Positions 1 to 6,448 are shown, counted from the stretch's first letter. The stretch is 8,618 bases of DNA from Deltaproteobacteria bacterium (GCA_030624945.1 JAUXJB010000055.1:1-8618), one strand, 5' to 3'. The notes: generated by a model not told the origin, from the letters alone. A program made the numbers and translations.

Positions 1-120
1 CGCCACCTCGACCACCAGACCCCGGTCCGCCCAGCTCTGGTGGCGGGCCTCCGTGATCGGATCCGTCTTGTCGCGCTGGGCGGCAAGATGCTTCGCAACC
101 GCCTCGGTGGGACTGTTCAC
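1..120 (-). CDS. Hypothetical protein, N-terminal part (runs off left edge)
   Basis: This minus-strand reading frame starts with GTG at 118-120 and stays open for 40 codons to the window edge. Its product begins MNSPTEAVAKHLAAQRDK and continues TDPITEARHQSWADRG. A GAGG ribosome-binding sequence (CCTC on the plus strand, 127-130) lies 6 nt upstream of the GTG. Only about six of 40 codons end in A or T, which matches the codon style of the real genes here. It diverges from the nuclease gene at 300, leaving 179 bases for two promoters. I do not recognise the family from this short N-terminus. It is mostly polar and charged, with no signal peptide or membrane segment. The coding call is fairly sure because of the ribosome-binding site and codon bias; the function is unknown. 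Confidence 0.6.
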   Translation of the reverse strand, partial: MNSPTEAVAKHLAAQRDKTDPITEARHQSWADRGLVVEVA

Positions 121-299
121 GCAGAACCTCGAATGCGGCCTCACCCCCCGAAGCGAGTGCGAAAGGGTACGCCGAATCTTCGCCTGTGCCAAGCCGGCGT
201 CGGGGCGAGCCCGGACCCGCGTTGGATGCCGTGCCCGGGCGAGCGGTTTCTGCGATACTCGCACTCCCCCCCTGTACGCATCCTCCGCCGGGGAGCTCA
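121..299. other. Divergent intergenic region
   Basis: This 179-base gap separates two genes transcribed away from each other, so it should hold both promoters. Short frames across it show no convincing coding signal and no family motifs. The only clear element on the plus side is the GGGAG ribosome-binding sequence at 291-295. A GATACT hexamer at 254-259 could be a -10 element, but no matching -35 lies 16-18 bp upstream, so I do not call a promoter. Confidence 0.4.
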
Positions 300-1160
300 G
301 TGACGGAGTACAGCCACTCGCGCATCTCGACCTTCGAGACCTGCGCGCGTCAGTTCAAGTACCGCTACGTCGACAAGATCACGGTCGAGACCGTGGGAAT
401 CGAGGCGTTTGTCGGGCGGCGCGTCCACGAGATCCTGGAGCGGCTGTACCACCACGTGGCCCGCCACAGCCGACCCCCGAGCCTGGCGCAGGTGCTCGAT
501 CGCTTCCGTAAGGACTGGTCGCACAACTATCACGATCAGATCTTGATCGTGCGCAAGGAGAACCCCGCGGAGTATTACCTGGGCAGGGGCGAGCGCTGCC
601 TCGAGAACTACTACCGCAGCCACTACCCCTTCGACGACGGCGAGACGGTCGCGATCGAGGGACCGATCCGATTGCGGCTGGACGCGGACGGTCGTTACCG
701 GTGTGTCGGGATCGTCGACCGGATCACCCGGCAGGGAGAGGGCCGCTACGAGATCCACGATTACAAGACGGGCGCCTACCTGCCGCCCAAGAGTGCATTC
801 GAGACCGATCGGCAGCTTGCCCTCTACCAGATCGGGCTGGAGCAGACCTATCCCGACACCGAGCAGGTGGCCCTCGTCTGGCACTACCTCTCGCACAACA
901 AAACCATCCGCTCACAGCGCTCGCCAGAGCAGATCGAAGACCTCAAATCCGAGGTGATCTCGCTGATCGACCGAATCGAGGCGGAAGAACGCTTCGCCCC
1001 GACGCCGGGACCGCTGTGCGGCTGGTGCGACTACAATAAGATCTGCGACGCCGCGCCCGGTCGGCAGGCCGAGCGCTCCGCACCGCTCGACGAACCGCCC
1101 GCGTTGCTGGACGCGCCTACAACCGATTCCGAAGAGCAACTCTCGCTTCTGGACACCTGA
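300..1160 (+). CDS. Stand-alone PD-(D/E)XK nuclease, RecB/Cas4/AddB-like, with probable Fe-S cluster
   Basis: This 286-residue protein matches the RecB-type PD-(D/E)XK nuclease domain (Pfam PDDEXK_1 style). The catalytic set is complete: H43 in HEILERLY, D140 in GIVDRI, the D154-Y-K156 pair in IHDYKTG, and a following RQLALYQIGL helix matching the QxxxY motif. C15 near the N-terminus and C240, C243 and C249 near the C-terminus are spaced like the [4Fe-4S] ligands of AddB, Cas4 and Dna2. It should therefore be a DNA exonuclease or end-processing enzyme in repair. No helicase domain is present and no cas genes are nearby. I chose GTG at 300 because GGGAG (291-295) precedes it and family homology begins at once (EYSHSRISTFETC). 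An in-frame ATG at 186 would add 38 Pro/Arg-rich residues that look non-coding. The last 35 residues are an acidic, probably disordered tail. The family is sure; the substrate is unknown. Confidence 0.88.
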   Translation: MTEYSHSRISTFETCARQFKYRYVDKITVETVGIEAFVGRRVHEILERLYHHVARHSRPPSLAQVLDRFRKDWSHNYHDQILIVRKENPAEYYLGRGERCLENYYRSHYPFDDGETVAIEGPIRLRLDADGRYRCVGIVDRITRQGEGRYEIHDYKTGAYLPPKSAFETDRQLALYQIGLEQTYPDTEQVALVWHYLSHNKTIRSQRSPEQIEDLKSEVISLIDRIEAEERFAPTPGPLCGWCDYNKICDAAPGRQAERSAPLDEPPALLDAPTTDSEEQLSLLDT

Positions 1161-1168
1161 GACGGGGC

Positions 1169-1189
1169 CGGTCGCTCCATATCCGACCG
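1169..1189 (+). other. Short inverted repeat after the nuclease gene
   Basis: CGGTCG (1169-1174) and CGACCG (1184-1189) form a perfect 6-bp stem with a 9-nt loop, starting 8 bases after the nuclease stop codon. It could be a weak transcription stop between the nuclease gene and gloB, but no T-run follows. It could equally be a protein-binding dyad in the gloB promoter region. Confidence 0.25.
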
Positions 1190-1208
1190 CATCTCTCAGC
1201 ATGTGAGC

Positions 1209-1214
1209 TAGACT
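1209..1214 (+). promoter_or_regulatory. Possible -10 element of gloB (leaderless layout)
   Basis: TAGACT ends 7 nt before the gloB ATG and matches TATAAT at four of six positions. gloB has no clear Shine-Dalgarno sequence, so transcription from here would start at or next to the start codon. No good -35 hexamer is visible at the usual distance, so the call rests on the -10 alone and on the similar layout at bfd and fur. Confidence 0.3.
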
Positions 1215-1221
1215 CCGCGCC

Positions 1222-2022
1222 ATGCAAATCGAGCGGATCCCGACGCTGCGCGACAATTACACCTACCTCATCGTCGACCCCGCGACGAACGAGGCCGCCG
1301 TGGTAGACGCCCCCGAAGTCGATCCCGTCGTCGACCGGATCGAGGCGCTGGGCGTCAAGGTGACCAAGATCCTCTCGACCCATCACCACCCCGACCACAG
1401 TGCCGCAAACCCGGCACTGGCCCAGCGCTACGGGGCTCCCGTCTACGGGTACGTCTCCGATGCCCACCGCATCCCGGGCTTCACGCACGGCCTCGAGGAG
1501 GGAGACACCATCTCGGTGGGAGAGCTCCAGGCCGAGATCCTGTTCATCCCCGCGCACACTCGGGGGCACATCGCCTACGTGTTCCCGGATGCCGTCTTCT
1601 GCGGGGACACCCTCTTCTCTGCCGGCTGCGGGCGGCTCTTCGAGGGCACCCCCGAGATGATGCACGCGGCGCTCAACGAAAAACTCTCGCGCCTGCCCGA
1701 CCACGCCCGCGTCTACTGCGGTCACGAGTACACGGAGAGCAATGTCCGGTTCGCGCTCAGCGTCGAGCCGGGAAACCGGCAGCTCCAGGCAAAGATGGAC
1801 AGCGTGCGGGCCATCCGCGCGCACGCCGGGTCGAACTGGCACGACGCCGAGGACGTGGAGATGACCGTCCCCTCCACCATCGGAGAGGAGAAGGCCACAA
1901 ACCCCTTCATGCGCCCGAACTCTCCCGAGATCATCGCCAGTGTCCAGATGCAGGCTCCCGGCACCCCGACCGACGACGTCAGCATCCTGGGCGCGGTGCG
2001 CCGACTCAAGGACAGCTTCTAG
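1222..2022 (+). CDS. gloB: Hydroxyacylglutathione hydrolase (glyoxalase II)
   Basis: Glyoxalase II hydrolyses S-lactoylglutathione to D-lactate and glutathione, the second step of methylglyoxal detoxification in the cytoplasm. The 266-residue length is normal for the family. The metallo-beta-lactamase-fold metal motif THHHPDH spans residues 53-59 (H54, H56, D58, H59). The other expected ligands are H112 in AHTRGH, D129 in CGDTLFSAGCGR and H168 in YCGHEYTESN. The C-terminal EEKATNPFMR segment is the family's glutathione-binding region, which separates true GloB from shorter metallo-hydrolases. One mild variation is SAAN after the metal motif, where GGN is usual. ATG at 1222 starts exactly at family homology (MQIERIPTLRDNYTYLI). 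No Shine-Dalgarno sequence is evident. It follows the nuclease gene by 61 bases and ends 15 bases from the convergent Rieske gene. No glyoxalase I gene lies in the window. Confidence 0.95.
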   Translation: MQIERIPTLRDNYTYLIVDPATNEAAVVDAPEVDPVVDRIEALGVKVTKILSTHHHPDHSAANPALAQRYGAPVYGYVSDAHRIPGFTHGLEEGDTISVGELQAEILFIPAHTRGHIAYVFPDAVFCGDTLFSAGCGRLFEGTPEMMHAALNEKLSRLPDHARVYCGHEYTESNVRFALSVEPGNRQLQAKMDSVRAIRAHAGSNWHDAEDVEMTVPSTIGEEKATNPFMRPNSPEIIASVQMQAPGTPTDDVSILGAVRRLKDSF

Positions 2023-2037
2023 CCCGAACCAGGGCGC

Positions 2038-2361
2038 TCAGTCCTCGATCGGGGCGGCCGGATCGACCAGCACGTCCTGACCGCGCACCTCGACGGGATA
2101 ACGCGCCAGGCTCTTGCCCGCGGTCACCTCGGGGGGTAGGCCCGTCCGCACGTCGAACTCCCACAGGTGGGCCGGGCAGACCACACATGTCCCCGCCAGG
2201 AAGCCCTCCGAGAGGGAGCTACCGGCATGGGGACAGATATCGTCCATGGCGTAGAGTTCGCCGTCAATGCGGTAGATCCCCAGCTCGAGGTCGCCTAGGC
2301 TGACCCGTAGCCCCGCGTCGTCGGGAATCTCGTGCAGCGCTGCTACCCGCGTGAATGCCAT
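2038..2361 (-). CDS. Rieske [2Fe-2S] ferredoxin-like protein
   Basis: This 107-residue soluble protein is a single Rieske domain. The cluster ligands are C43 and H45 in ICPHAGS, and C62 and H65 in CPAHLWEFD, with the usual 16-residue gap. Such proteins carry electrons to ring-hydroxylating oxygenases or resemble the small subunit NirD of nitrite reductase. The residues between the boxes (SSLSEGFLAGTCVV) fit the oxygenase-ferredoxin/NirD-like group, not the membrane Rieske proteins of bc1 complexes. There is no signal peptide, Tat motif or membrane anchor. GAGG on the minus strand, 2-3 nt before the ATG at 2361, is a plausible ribosome-binding site, though close. No oxygenase or reductase gene is adjacent, so its partner is unknown. 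It is convergent with gloB and divergent from the exported protein gene. Confidence 0.9.
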   Translation of the reverse strand: MAFTRVAALHEIPDDAGLRVSLGDLELGIYRIDGELYAMDDICPHAGSSLSEGFLAGTCVVCPAHLWEFDVRTGLPPEVTAGKSLARYPVEVRGQDVLVDPAAPIED

Positions 2362-2418
2362 GTCCTCACCACGGAACCGGAAGGCGACGCAGGGTAATGG
2401 CGGCGAGGAGCCAGATCA

Positions 2419-3075
2419 ATGCGTCCCCAGTACCCGCTTGTCGCCCTCGCCGCCTGCCTGGTCCTCGGCGGGAGCGCCGGGGCGCAGACGGGCTTCCGGA
2501 CCGAAGATCGGGTGGACCTCTTCGAGCTCGATCGAAGCCTCATCGCCGTAGATTCCTCGGGCCAGCGCATCGCCGAGCTGGACCTCGAGCTGGGCGAGGA
2601 GGTCGTGAGCATCGGCAGCAAGGGCAGACTGGGAGTCGCGTCGACCACCACCCGCCTGCTCGGCTTCCGGTCGGGCGACTCCGAATGGAGGGAGATCCGG
2701 TACCGCGTGAGCGAGCGGAATAGCCCTCCGACGAGACTCCACCTGGCGGAGCGGGTCGCCCTGGTGGCGCTGCCCAGCCGGGTGCTGGCCCTCACGGCTT
2801 CGAGCCCGGGGTGGCTCGAGATTCGCCTCGGCCCCGGGGAGCGCGCCGAGCGGGTGTTCTCGGACGCCAACCTGGGGGCGGTCGTGACCTCGCGCCGGGC
2901 GATCGCCGTCTCTGATGAGACCGGCTTCGTCGAGATCGGACTCGGCCCCAACGAGCGAATCGAGACCAGCTCGGCGCGCGACAGCTCGATCTCGCTCGCC
3001 ACGCAACGACGCCTGCTGATCTTCCGGGCGGGCACAGCGCGCTGGCTAGAGGTACCGCGTGTGGTGAATCCGTGA
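2419..3075 (+). CDS. Exported protein with about five 40-residue propeller-like repeats, function unknown
   Basis: The 218-residue product begins with a signal peptide: a short polar start, hydrophobic residues 6-17 and a signal peptidase I-type site (AGA before Q23). LAAC at residues 10-13 resembles a lipobox, but the stretch before it is short, so I prefer secretion to lipoprotein anchoring. The mature part is repetitive. Units near 37-75, 76-117, 118-156, 157-194 and 195-218 share a pattern of Ser/Thr-x-Arg-Arg, a hydrophobic strand, Gly-x-Trp/Phe-x-Glu-Ile/Val, then LG-x-x-ER (for example WLEIRLGPGER and FVEIGLGPNER). Two short strands per unit suggest a small beta-propeller or solenoid in the periplasm or outside the cell. 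No enzyme motif is seen. GAGGAG (2405-2410) lies 8 nt before the ATG, which fixes the start. It is divergent from the Rieske gene with 57 bases between. The repeats are visible; the fold is inferred. Confidence 0.75.
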   Translation: MRPQYPLVALAACLVLGGSAGAQTGFRTEDRVDLFELDRSLIAVDSSGQRIAELDLELGEEVVSIGSKGRLGVASTTTRLLGFRSGDSEWREIRYRVSERNSPPTRLHLAERVALVALPSRVLALTASSPGWLEIRLGPGERAERVFSDANLGAVVTSRRAIAVSDETGFVEIGLGPNERIETSSARDSSISLATQRRLLIFRAGTARWLEVPRVVNP

Positions 3076-3227
3076 GCTCAGCGCCATGGGGTTGACGCTC
3101 AACGTCACCGAACCGACGAAAACCGTCCACAAAGACCGAGTCCGGACCCCGACCAAAAGAAATTAGTCCCACTTTTCCGGGCAGTTACGCGGCCAGATTC
3201 ACTTCTCTCAGAATTGGCACGCGTGAT
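3076..3227. other. Leader/promoter region of the topoisomerase VI operon
   Basis: This gap lies between the exported protein gene and the inverted repeat in front of the small gene at 3275. It is somewhat richer in A than its surroundings (the AAAAGAAATTAG run near 3155-3166). A TTGACG hexamer at 3092-3097 resembles a -35 box, but nothing like TATAAT follows 16-18 bp later. The promoter of the small gene and the topo VI genes should be here; I cannot place it. Confidence 0.35.
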
Positions 3228-3267
3228 GCTCCGTCTCTACGGCGGACCCCAAGGTCCAAGACGGAGC
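3228..3267 (+). promoter_or_regulatory. Hairpin sequestering the Shine-Dalgarno of the small gene
   Basis: GCTCCGTCT (3228-3236) and AGACGGAGC (3259-3267) are a perfect 9-bp inverted repeat. Inside the loop GGACC (3244-3248) and GGTCC (3253-3257) form a second 5-bp stem around CCAA. The GGAG ribosome-binding sequence of the 74-residue gene (3263-3266) lies entirely within the 3' arm, 8 nt before its ATG at 3275. In RNA this stem would hide the ribosome-binding site, so translation may depend on melting or on a bound factor. It could instead be a DNA operator. The repeat is plain in the sequence; its function is inferred. Confidence 0.5.
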
Positions 3268-3274
3268 GTGCCCA

Positions 3275-3499
3275 ATGGCCGAGTCAGCACAGAATCTCAC
3301 CGGGATCGATCGGACCCCCGTAGACCGGATACAGCCGGATGCCCCGACGCGGGTGACCACGCTGCTCGACCTCGTGGCGGCGGTCGCGGACTCCGCCTCG
3401 AGCGATGACGAGGTGATCGCAACGGTCAAGAGCTTGATCAACAGCGGCAAGGTCACGCTGGTGGGCGAGTTCCTGGGAGCGGACGTCAAGGTCCTCTGA
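3275..3499 (+). CDS. Small conserved-looking protein, function unknown, leading the topo VI operon
   Basis: This 74-residue acidic protein begins MAESAQNLTGIDRTP. Residues 1-26 are polar and probably flexible. Residues 27-74 look like a compact domain: a helix (TTLLDLVAAVADSA), a DDEVIATVKSLINSG helix, then strands KVTLVGEF and DVKVL. The pattern of a helix, DxEVxATV, SGxVxL and a G-x-F end recalls unnamed short proteins of deltaproteobacteria from memory; I assign no function. GGAG at 3263-3266 gives a well-spaced ribosome-binding site and supports this ATG. The stop is 39 bases before top6B on the same strand, with no obvious terminator between, so the three genes are probably one transcript. 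It could be a regulator or partner of topo VI, or merely co-transcribed. It has no cysteines, signal peptide or membrane segment. Confidence 0.65.
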   Translation: MAESAQNLTGIDRTPVDRIQPDAPTRVTTLLDLVAAVADSASSDDEVIATVKSLINSGKVTLVGEFLGADVKVL

Positions 3500-3513
3500 C
3501 GCTAAGCTCATCG

Positions 3514-3532
3514 CCCACCGTGGGAGGGTGGG
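3514..3532 (+). other. Inverted repeat overlapping the top6B ribosome-binding site
   Basis: CCCACC (3514-3519) pairs with GGTGGG (3527-3532) around a 7-nt loop. The likely top6B Shine-Dalgarno, GGGAGGG at 3522-3528, is shared between loop and stem, 10-11 nt before the ATG at 3539. It may slow or tune initiation, as suggested for the small upstream gene. A 6-bp stem in a GC-rich genome can arise by chance. Confidence 0.3.
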
Positions 3533-3538
3533 GATCGG

Positions 3539-5215
3539 ATGAGCAAGAACGCCGGCGCGCGGAAGAGCGCCAAGGCCGCCAGGACGGGCGCCAAGACCAC
3601 CGCGAGGCGCAAGATGGCCAGGCCCCGGAGACGCGAGATCGTGGCGAAATCGCCCCAAAGAGGGGCTCACGAGCTCGCGGGCCAGAACCGCGAGATCGCC
3701 GTCTCCGAGTTCTTCGCGAAGAACCGACACCTGCTGGGTTTCGACAACCCGTCCAAGGCCTTGCTCACCACGGTCAAGGAGCTGGTCGACAACTCCCTGG
3801 ACGCCGCGGACGAGGCGCGCATCCCCGCGGACGTCGAGATCCGGATCGATCAGCTCGCCGAGGATCGCTTTCGCGTGGTCTGCACGGACAACGGACCGGG
3901 CATCCCTCCCGAGAGCGTGCCCCTGGTCTTCGGCAAGCTGCTCTACGGATCGAAGTTCCACCGCCTGCGCATGAGCCGGGGCCAGCAGGGGATCGGCGTG
4001 AGCGCGGCCGGCATGTACGGCCTCATGACCACGGGGCATCCCGTGCGCGTGATCTCGCGGGTCTCCGAGCACCAACCTGCCAAACGCTTCGAGATCGCCA
4101 TCGACACCGCCAAGAACCATCCCGCCGTCCGCAAAGAAGCAGAGGTCGACTGGCCGTACGAGCACGGCACGAGCGTCGAGATCGAGCTCGAGGCGGCCTA
4201 CCGAAAGGGACAGCACTCCGTCGACTCCTACATACGCCAGATCTCGCTCGCGAACCCCCACGCGCGGCTCGTCTACCTTCCGCCGGGCCGAGAGACCGAC
4301 GACGAGGCGATCGTCTACGACCGCGTGACCAGCGAGCTCCCGCCCGAGACGGCCGAGATCAAGCCGCATCCCTACGGCGTGGAGCTCGGCGTGCTGATGC
4401 AGTGGTTGCGCGAGTCGCGGTCGCGAAATCTCTCCGGCTTTCTCACGAGTGAGTTCAGCCGTGTCTCGACGCGCACGGCGGCCGAGATCTGCCGCAACGC
4501 GAACCTCGAGCCCAGCCAAAAGCCCAGCAAGCTCGACCGCGCACGGGCGGAGGCCCTGCACAAGGGGATCGCCGCCACCAAGATCATGGCCCCGCCGACG
4601 GACTGCATCGCGCCCATCGGTAAGGAGCTACTGGAGAGCGCGCTTCAGGCGATCCATCCCGCGGACTTTGCGACGGCGGTGTCCAGGCGACCGACCGTCT
4701 ACCGGGGCAACCCCTTCCTGGTCGAGGCCGCCCTCGCCTACGGCGGCGCGCTCTCGCACGACGATCCCGCGCTGGTCTACCGATACGCCAACCGGGTGCC
4801 GTTGCAGTATCAGGTCGGCGGCTGCGCCATCACGCGCGCGGTCACCAGCACGGACTGGAAGAAGTACGGGCTGCAGCAGCCGCGGGGCGCACCGCCGCTG
4901 GGTCCGATGGTCGTCATGGTCCACATCGCGAGCGTCTGGGTTCCGTTCACCTCGGAATCCAAGGAGGCGATCGCGCACTACCCGGAGATCATCAAGGAGA
5001 TCAAGCTGGCGCTGCAGGACTGCGGCCGGCGTCTAGCGACGCACATCCGGCGGCGCAAGCGCCTTGCCGACGAGGAGAAGAAGCGCAGCTACATCGAGAA
5101 GTACATCCCCCACCTTGCGATCGCCCTGCAGGAGATTCTGGAGCTGACGGACAAGCAGCGTGAGAAGACGGAAGCCAGTCTGACCGAGATGCTGGAGAGG
5201 AGCCGAAAGCTCTGA
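3539..5215 (+). CDS. top6B: DNA topoisomerase VI subunit B (ATPase subunit)
   Basis: Subunit B binds ATP and gates DNA passage in the type IIB topoisomerase A2B2, which relaxes and decatenates DNA by transient double-strand breaks. The GHKL ATPase fold (about 45-225) is intact: N-box KELVDNSLDA with E81 and N85, G1 box DNGPGIP (117-123), G2 box RGQQGIGVSAAGMYG (147-161) and HGTSVEIE (209-216). A helix-two-turn-helix domain follows (LSGFLTSEFSRVSTRTAAEI). Then comes the transducer, including the ATP-sensing switch lysine at K475 in PFTSESKEAIAHYPEI and the long C-terminal helix. The G2 box reads RGQQGIG, as I recall for euryarchaeal enzymes. Length is 558 residues; archaeal proteins are near 530, and the excess is a Lys/Arg-rich tail at residues 3-32. 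The ATG at 3539 has GGGAGGG upstream. Its stop overlaps the top6A start (TGATG), so the subunits are translationally coupled. No extra C-terminal Ig-like domain is present. Confidence 0.95.
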   Translation: MSKNAGARKSAKAARTGAKTTARRKMARPRRREIVAKSPQRGAHELAGQNREIAVSEFFAKNRHLLGFDNPSKALLTTVKELVDNSLDAADEARIPADVEIRIDQLAEDRFRVVCTDNGPGIPPESVPLVFGKLLYGSKFHRLRMSRGQQGIGVSAAGMYGLMTTGHPVRVISRVSEHQPAKRFEIAIDTAKNHPAVRKEAEVDWPYEHGTSVEIELEAAYRKGQHSVDSYIRQISLANPHARLVYLPPGRETDDEAIVYDRVTSELPPETAEIKPHPYGVELGVLMQWLRESRSRNLSGFLTSEFSRVSTRTAAEICRNANLEPSQKPSKLDRARAEALHKGIAATKIMAPPTDCIAPIGKELLESALQAIHPADFATAVSRRPTVYRGNPFLVEAALAYGGALSHDDPALVYRYANRVPLQYQVGGCAITRAVTSTDWKKYGLQQPRGAPPLGPMVVMVHIASVWVPFTSESKEAIAHYPEIIKEIKLALQDCGRRLATHIRRRKRLADEEKKRSYIEKYIPHLAIALQEILELTDKQREKTEASLTEMLERSRKL

Positions 5216-6432
5216 TGGCGACCCGCAAGAAGACCACACGGAAGAAGGCGACCAAGCGCAGCGCGCAGAAGAAGAAGGGCGGCGCGCGAAAGAAGGCGAG
5301 CGCCGCGGGCGATGCAGATATCGTCGAGCGAATCCACGCCACGGACGAGGAGACGATCGACCAGATCACGGGAACCGCCAAGCGCGTCCACTCGTCGATC
5401 ATGAAAGGCATCAAACCCGACCTGTCGCTGCCGGTACGCGCGCTCTCGAACGTGTCGTACAGCGCGAGCCGCGGCTACCTGCAGATCGGCCGCCAGAAGA
5501 AGGTGCGAACGCTATCCGTGAACACCGTGAAAAGTTTCGCGCAGACGCTGCGCATGATGGGGCTCTCGAAGGAGCTCGTCCGCAACAACGACTTCGCCAC
5601 CAAGCGTGAGGCCTACTACATCTCCAAGAACTGGGGAGATGCCAAGTTCGACGAGCAGGTCGAATCCGATGCGGCCATGGACGACATCGAGGCGCTCTTC
5701 AGTGTGGACAACGTCTCTCGGGAGCAGCTCCGCTTCTTCCCGGAGGAGCACGGGGGCTCGGTCTCCGGTCCCCTGGTTGTGATCGACGAGGACGCCACCG
5801 GGCAGATCACCCGCATCGACTGCGCGCGCTTCGGCACGGGCGCCTTCTCCGTGCCGTCCTCCGTCGAGCAGCTCCGGTTCGAGACGACGGCGGACTTCGT
5901 GCTCCTGATCGAGACTGCGGGCATGTTTCAGCGGCTGCAGTCGCACCGCTTCTGGGAGACCGCGAACTGCATCCTGATCGAGATGGGAGGCGTGCCGACC
6001 CGCGCCGTGCGCCGCTTCGTGCGGCGTCTGAGCGACGCCCATAAGCTGCCCGTCTACGCCTTCGTCGACTGCGACCCGTACGGGATCGCGAACATCTACC
6101 GCACGATCAAGGTCGGCTCCGGCTCGGCGGCACACGTCAACAAGTTCTTCTGCGTGCCCCAGACCCGCTTTCTCGGGGTCACCCCCGACGACATCGTGGA
6201 GTACGAGCTACCGACTCATCCGCTCAAGGACGTCGACGTCAAGCGCGCCAAGGACGCGCTCAAGAACGATCCCTTCTTCCAGAGCCAGCCCAGGTGGCGC
6301 AAAGCGCTGGAGCAGCTCGTGAAGATGGGCGTGCGCGCCGAGCAACAGGCCCTGGCCATGTGGGGCCTCAACTACGTGATCGACGAGTACCTGCCCCGCA
6401 AGCTCGAGCACACGGACCGCTTCCTGCCCTGA
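5215..6432 (+). CDS. top6A: DNA topoisomerase VI subunit A (DNA-cleaving, Spo11-like)
   Basis: Subunit A cuts both strands through a 5'-phosphotyrosyl link and is the homologue of the meiotic break enzyme Spo11. The winged-helix/CAP domain holds FATKREAYYISKNWG at 127-141; the second tyrosine, Y135 (codon at 5617-5619), aligns with the catalytic Tyr of Spo11 and Topo VI. The Toprim metal site is present: E233 in LLIETAGMFQRL, and D285 and D287 in FVDCDPYGIANIYR. SRGYLQIG (85-92) and MGLSKELV (115-122) are further family-typical segments. Length is 405 residues; archaeal proteins are near 390. Residues 4-29 are an extremely Lys/Arg-rich tail (KKTTRKK, KKKGGARKK) that ordinary archaeal subunits lack. 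The ATG shares its A with the top6B stop codon, a strong sign of an obligate pair. The gene ends 16 bases from the convergent AGE gene, with no room for a separate terminator. Function is near certain. Confidence 0.95.
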   Translation: MATRKKTTRKKATKRSAQKKKGGARKKASAAGDADIVERIHATDEETIDQITGTAKRVHSSIMKGIKPDLSLPVRALSNVSYSASRGYLQIGRQKKVRTLSVNTVKSFAQTLRMMGLSKELVRNNDFATKREAYYISKNWGDAKFDEQVESDAAMDDIEALFSVDNVSREQLRFFPEEHGGSVSGPLVVIDEDATGQITRIDCARFGTGAFSVPSSVEQLRFETTADFVLLIETAGMFQRLQSHRFWETANCILIEMGGVPTRAVRRFVRRLSDAHKLPVYAFVDCDPYGIANIYRTIKVGSGSAAHVNKFFCVPQTRFLGVTPDDIVEYELPTHPLKDVDVKRAKDALKNDPFFQSQPRWRKALEQLVKMGVRAEQQALAMWGLNYVIDEYLPRKLEHTDRFLP

Positions 6433-6448
6433 CCGAACGGGGCGATCG

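Noticed and set aside
186..299. N-terminal extension of the nuclease from ATG at 186
   Set aside because: The added 38 residues are Pro/Arg-rich and non-homologous; GTG at 300 has a ribosome-binding site and sits at the family start.
40..303. Short plus-strand frame before the nuclease gene
   Set aside because: It has no ribosome-binding site or motif and overlaps the better-supported minus-strand gene start at 120 and the divergent promoter region.
3284..4561. A 425-codon open frame on the minus strand opposite top6B
   Set aside because: It lies antisense to a gene with full topo VI motifs, has no recognisable domain, and is explained by the lack of stops opposite GC-rich codons.
3539..6432. 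Alternative identities for the topoisomerase pair: GyrB/ParE, MutL, Topo VIII or Mini-A
   Set aside because: Separate B and A genes with an H2TH domain, a Topo VI-type switch lysine segment and a Spo11-like A subunit fit Topo VI; Topo VIII is a single fused chain and GyrB lacks these segments.
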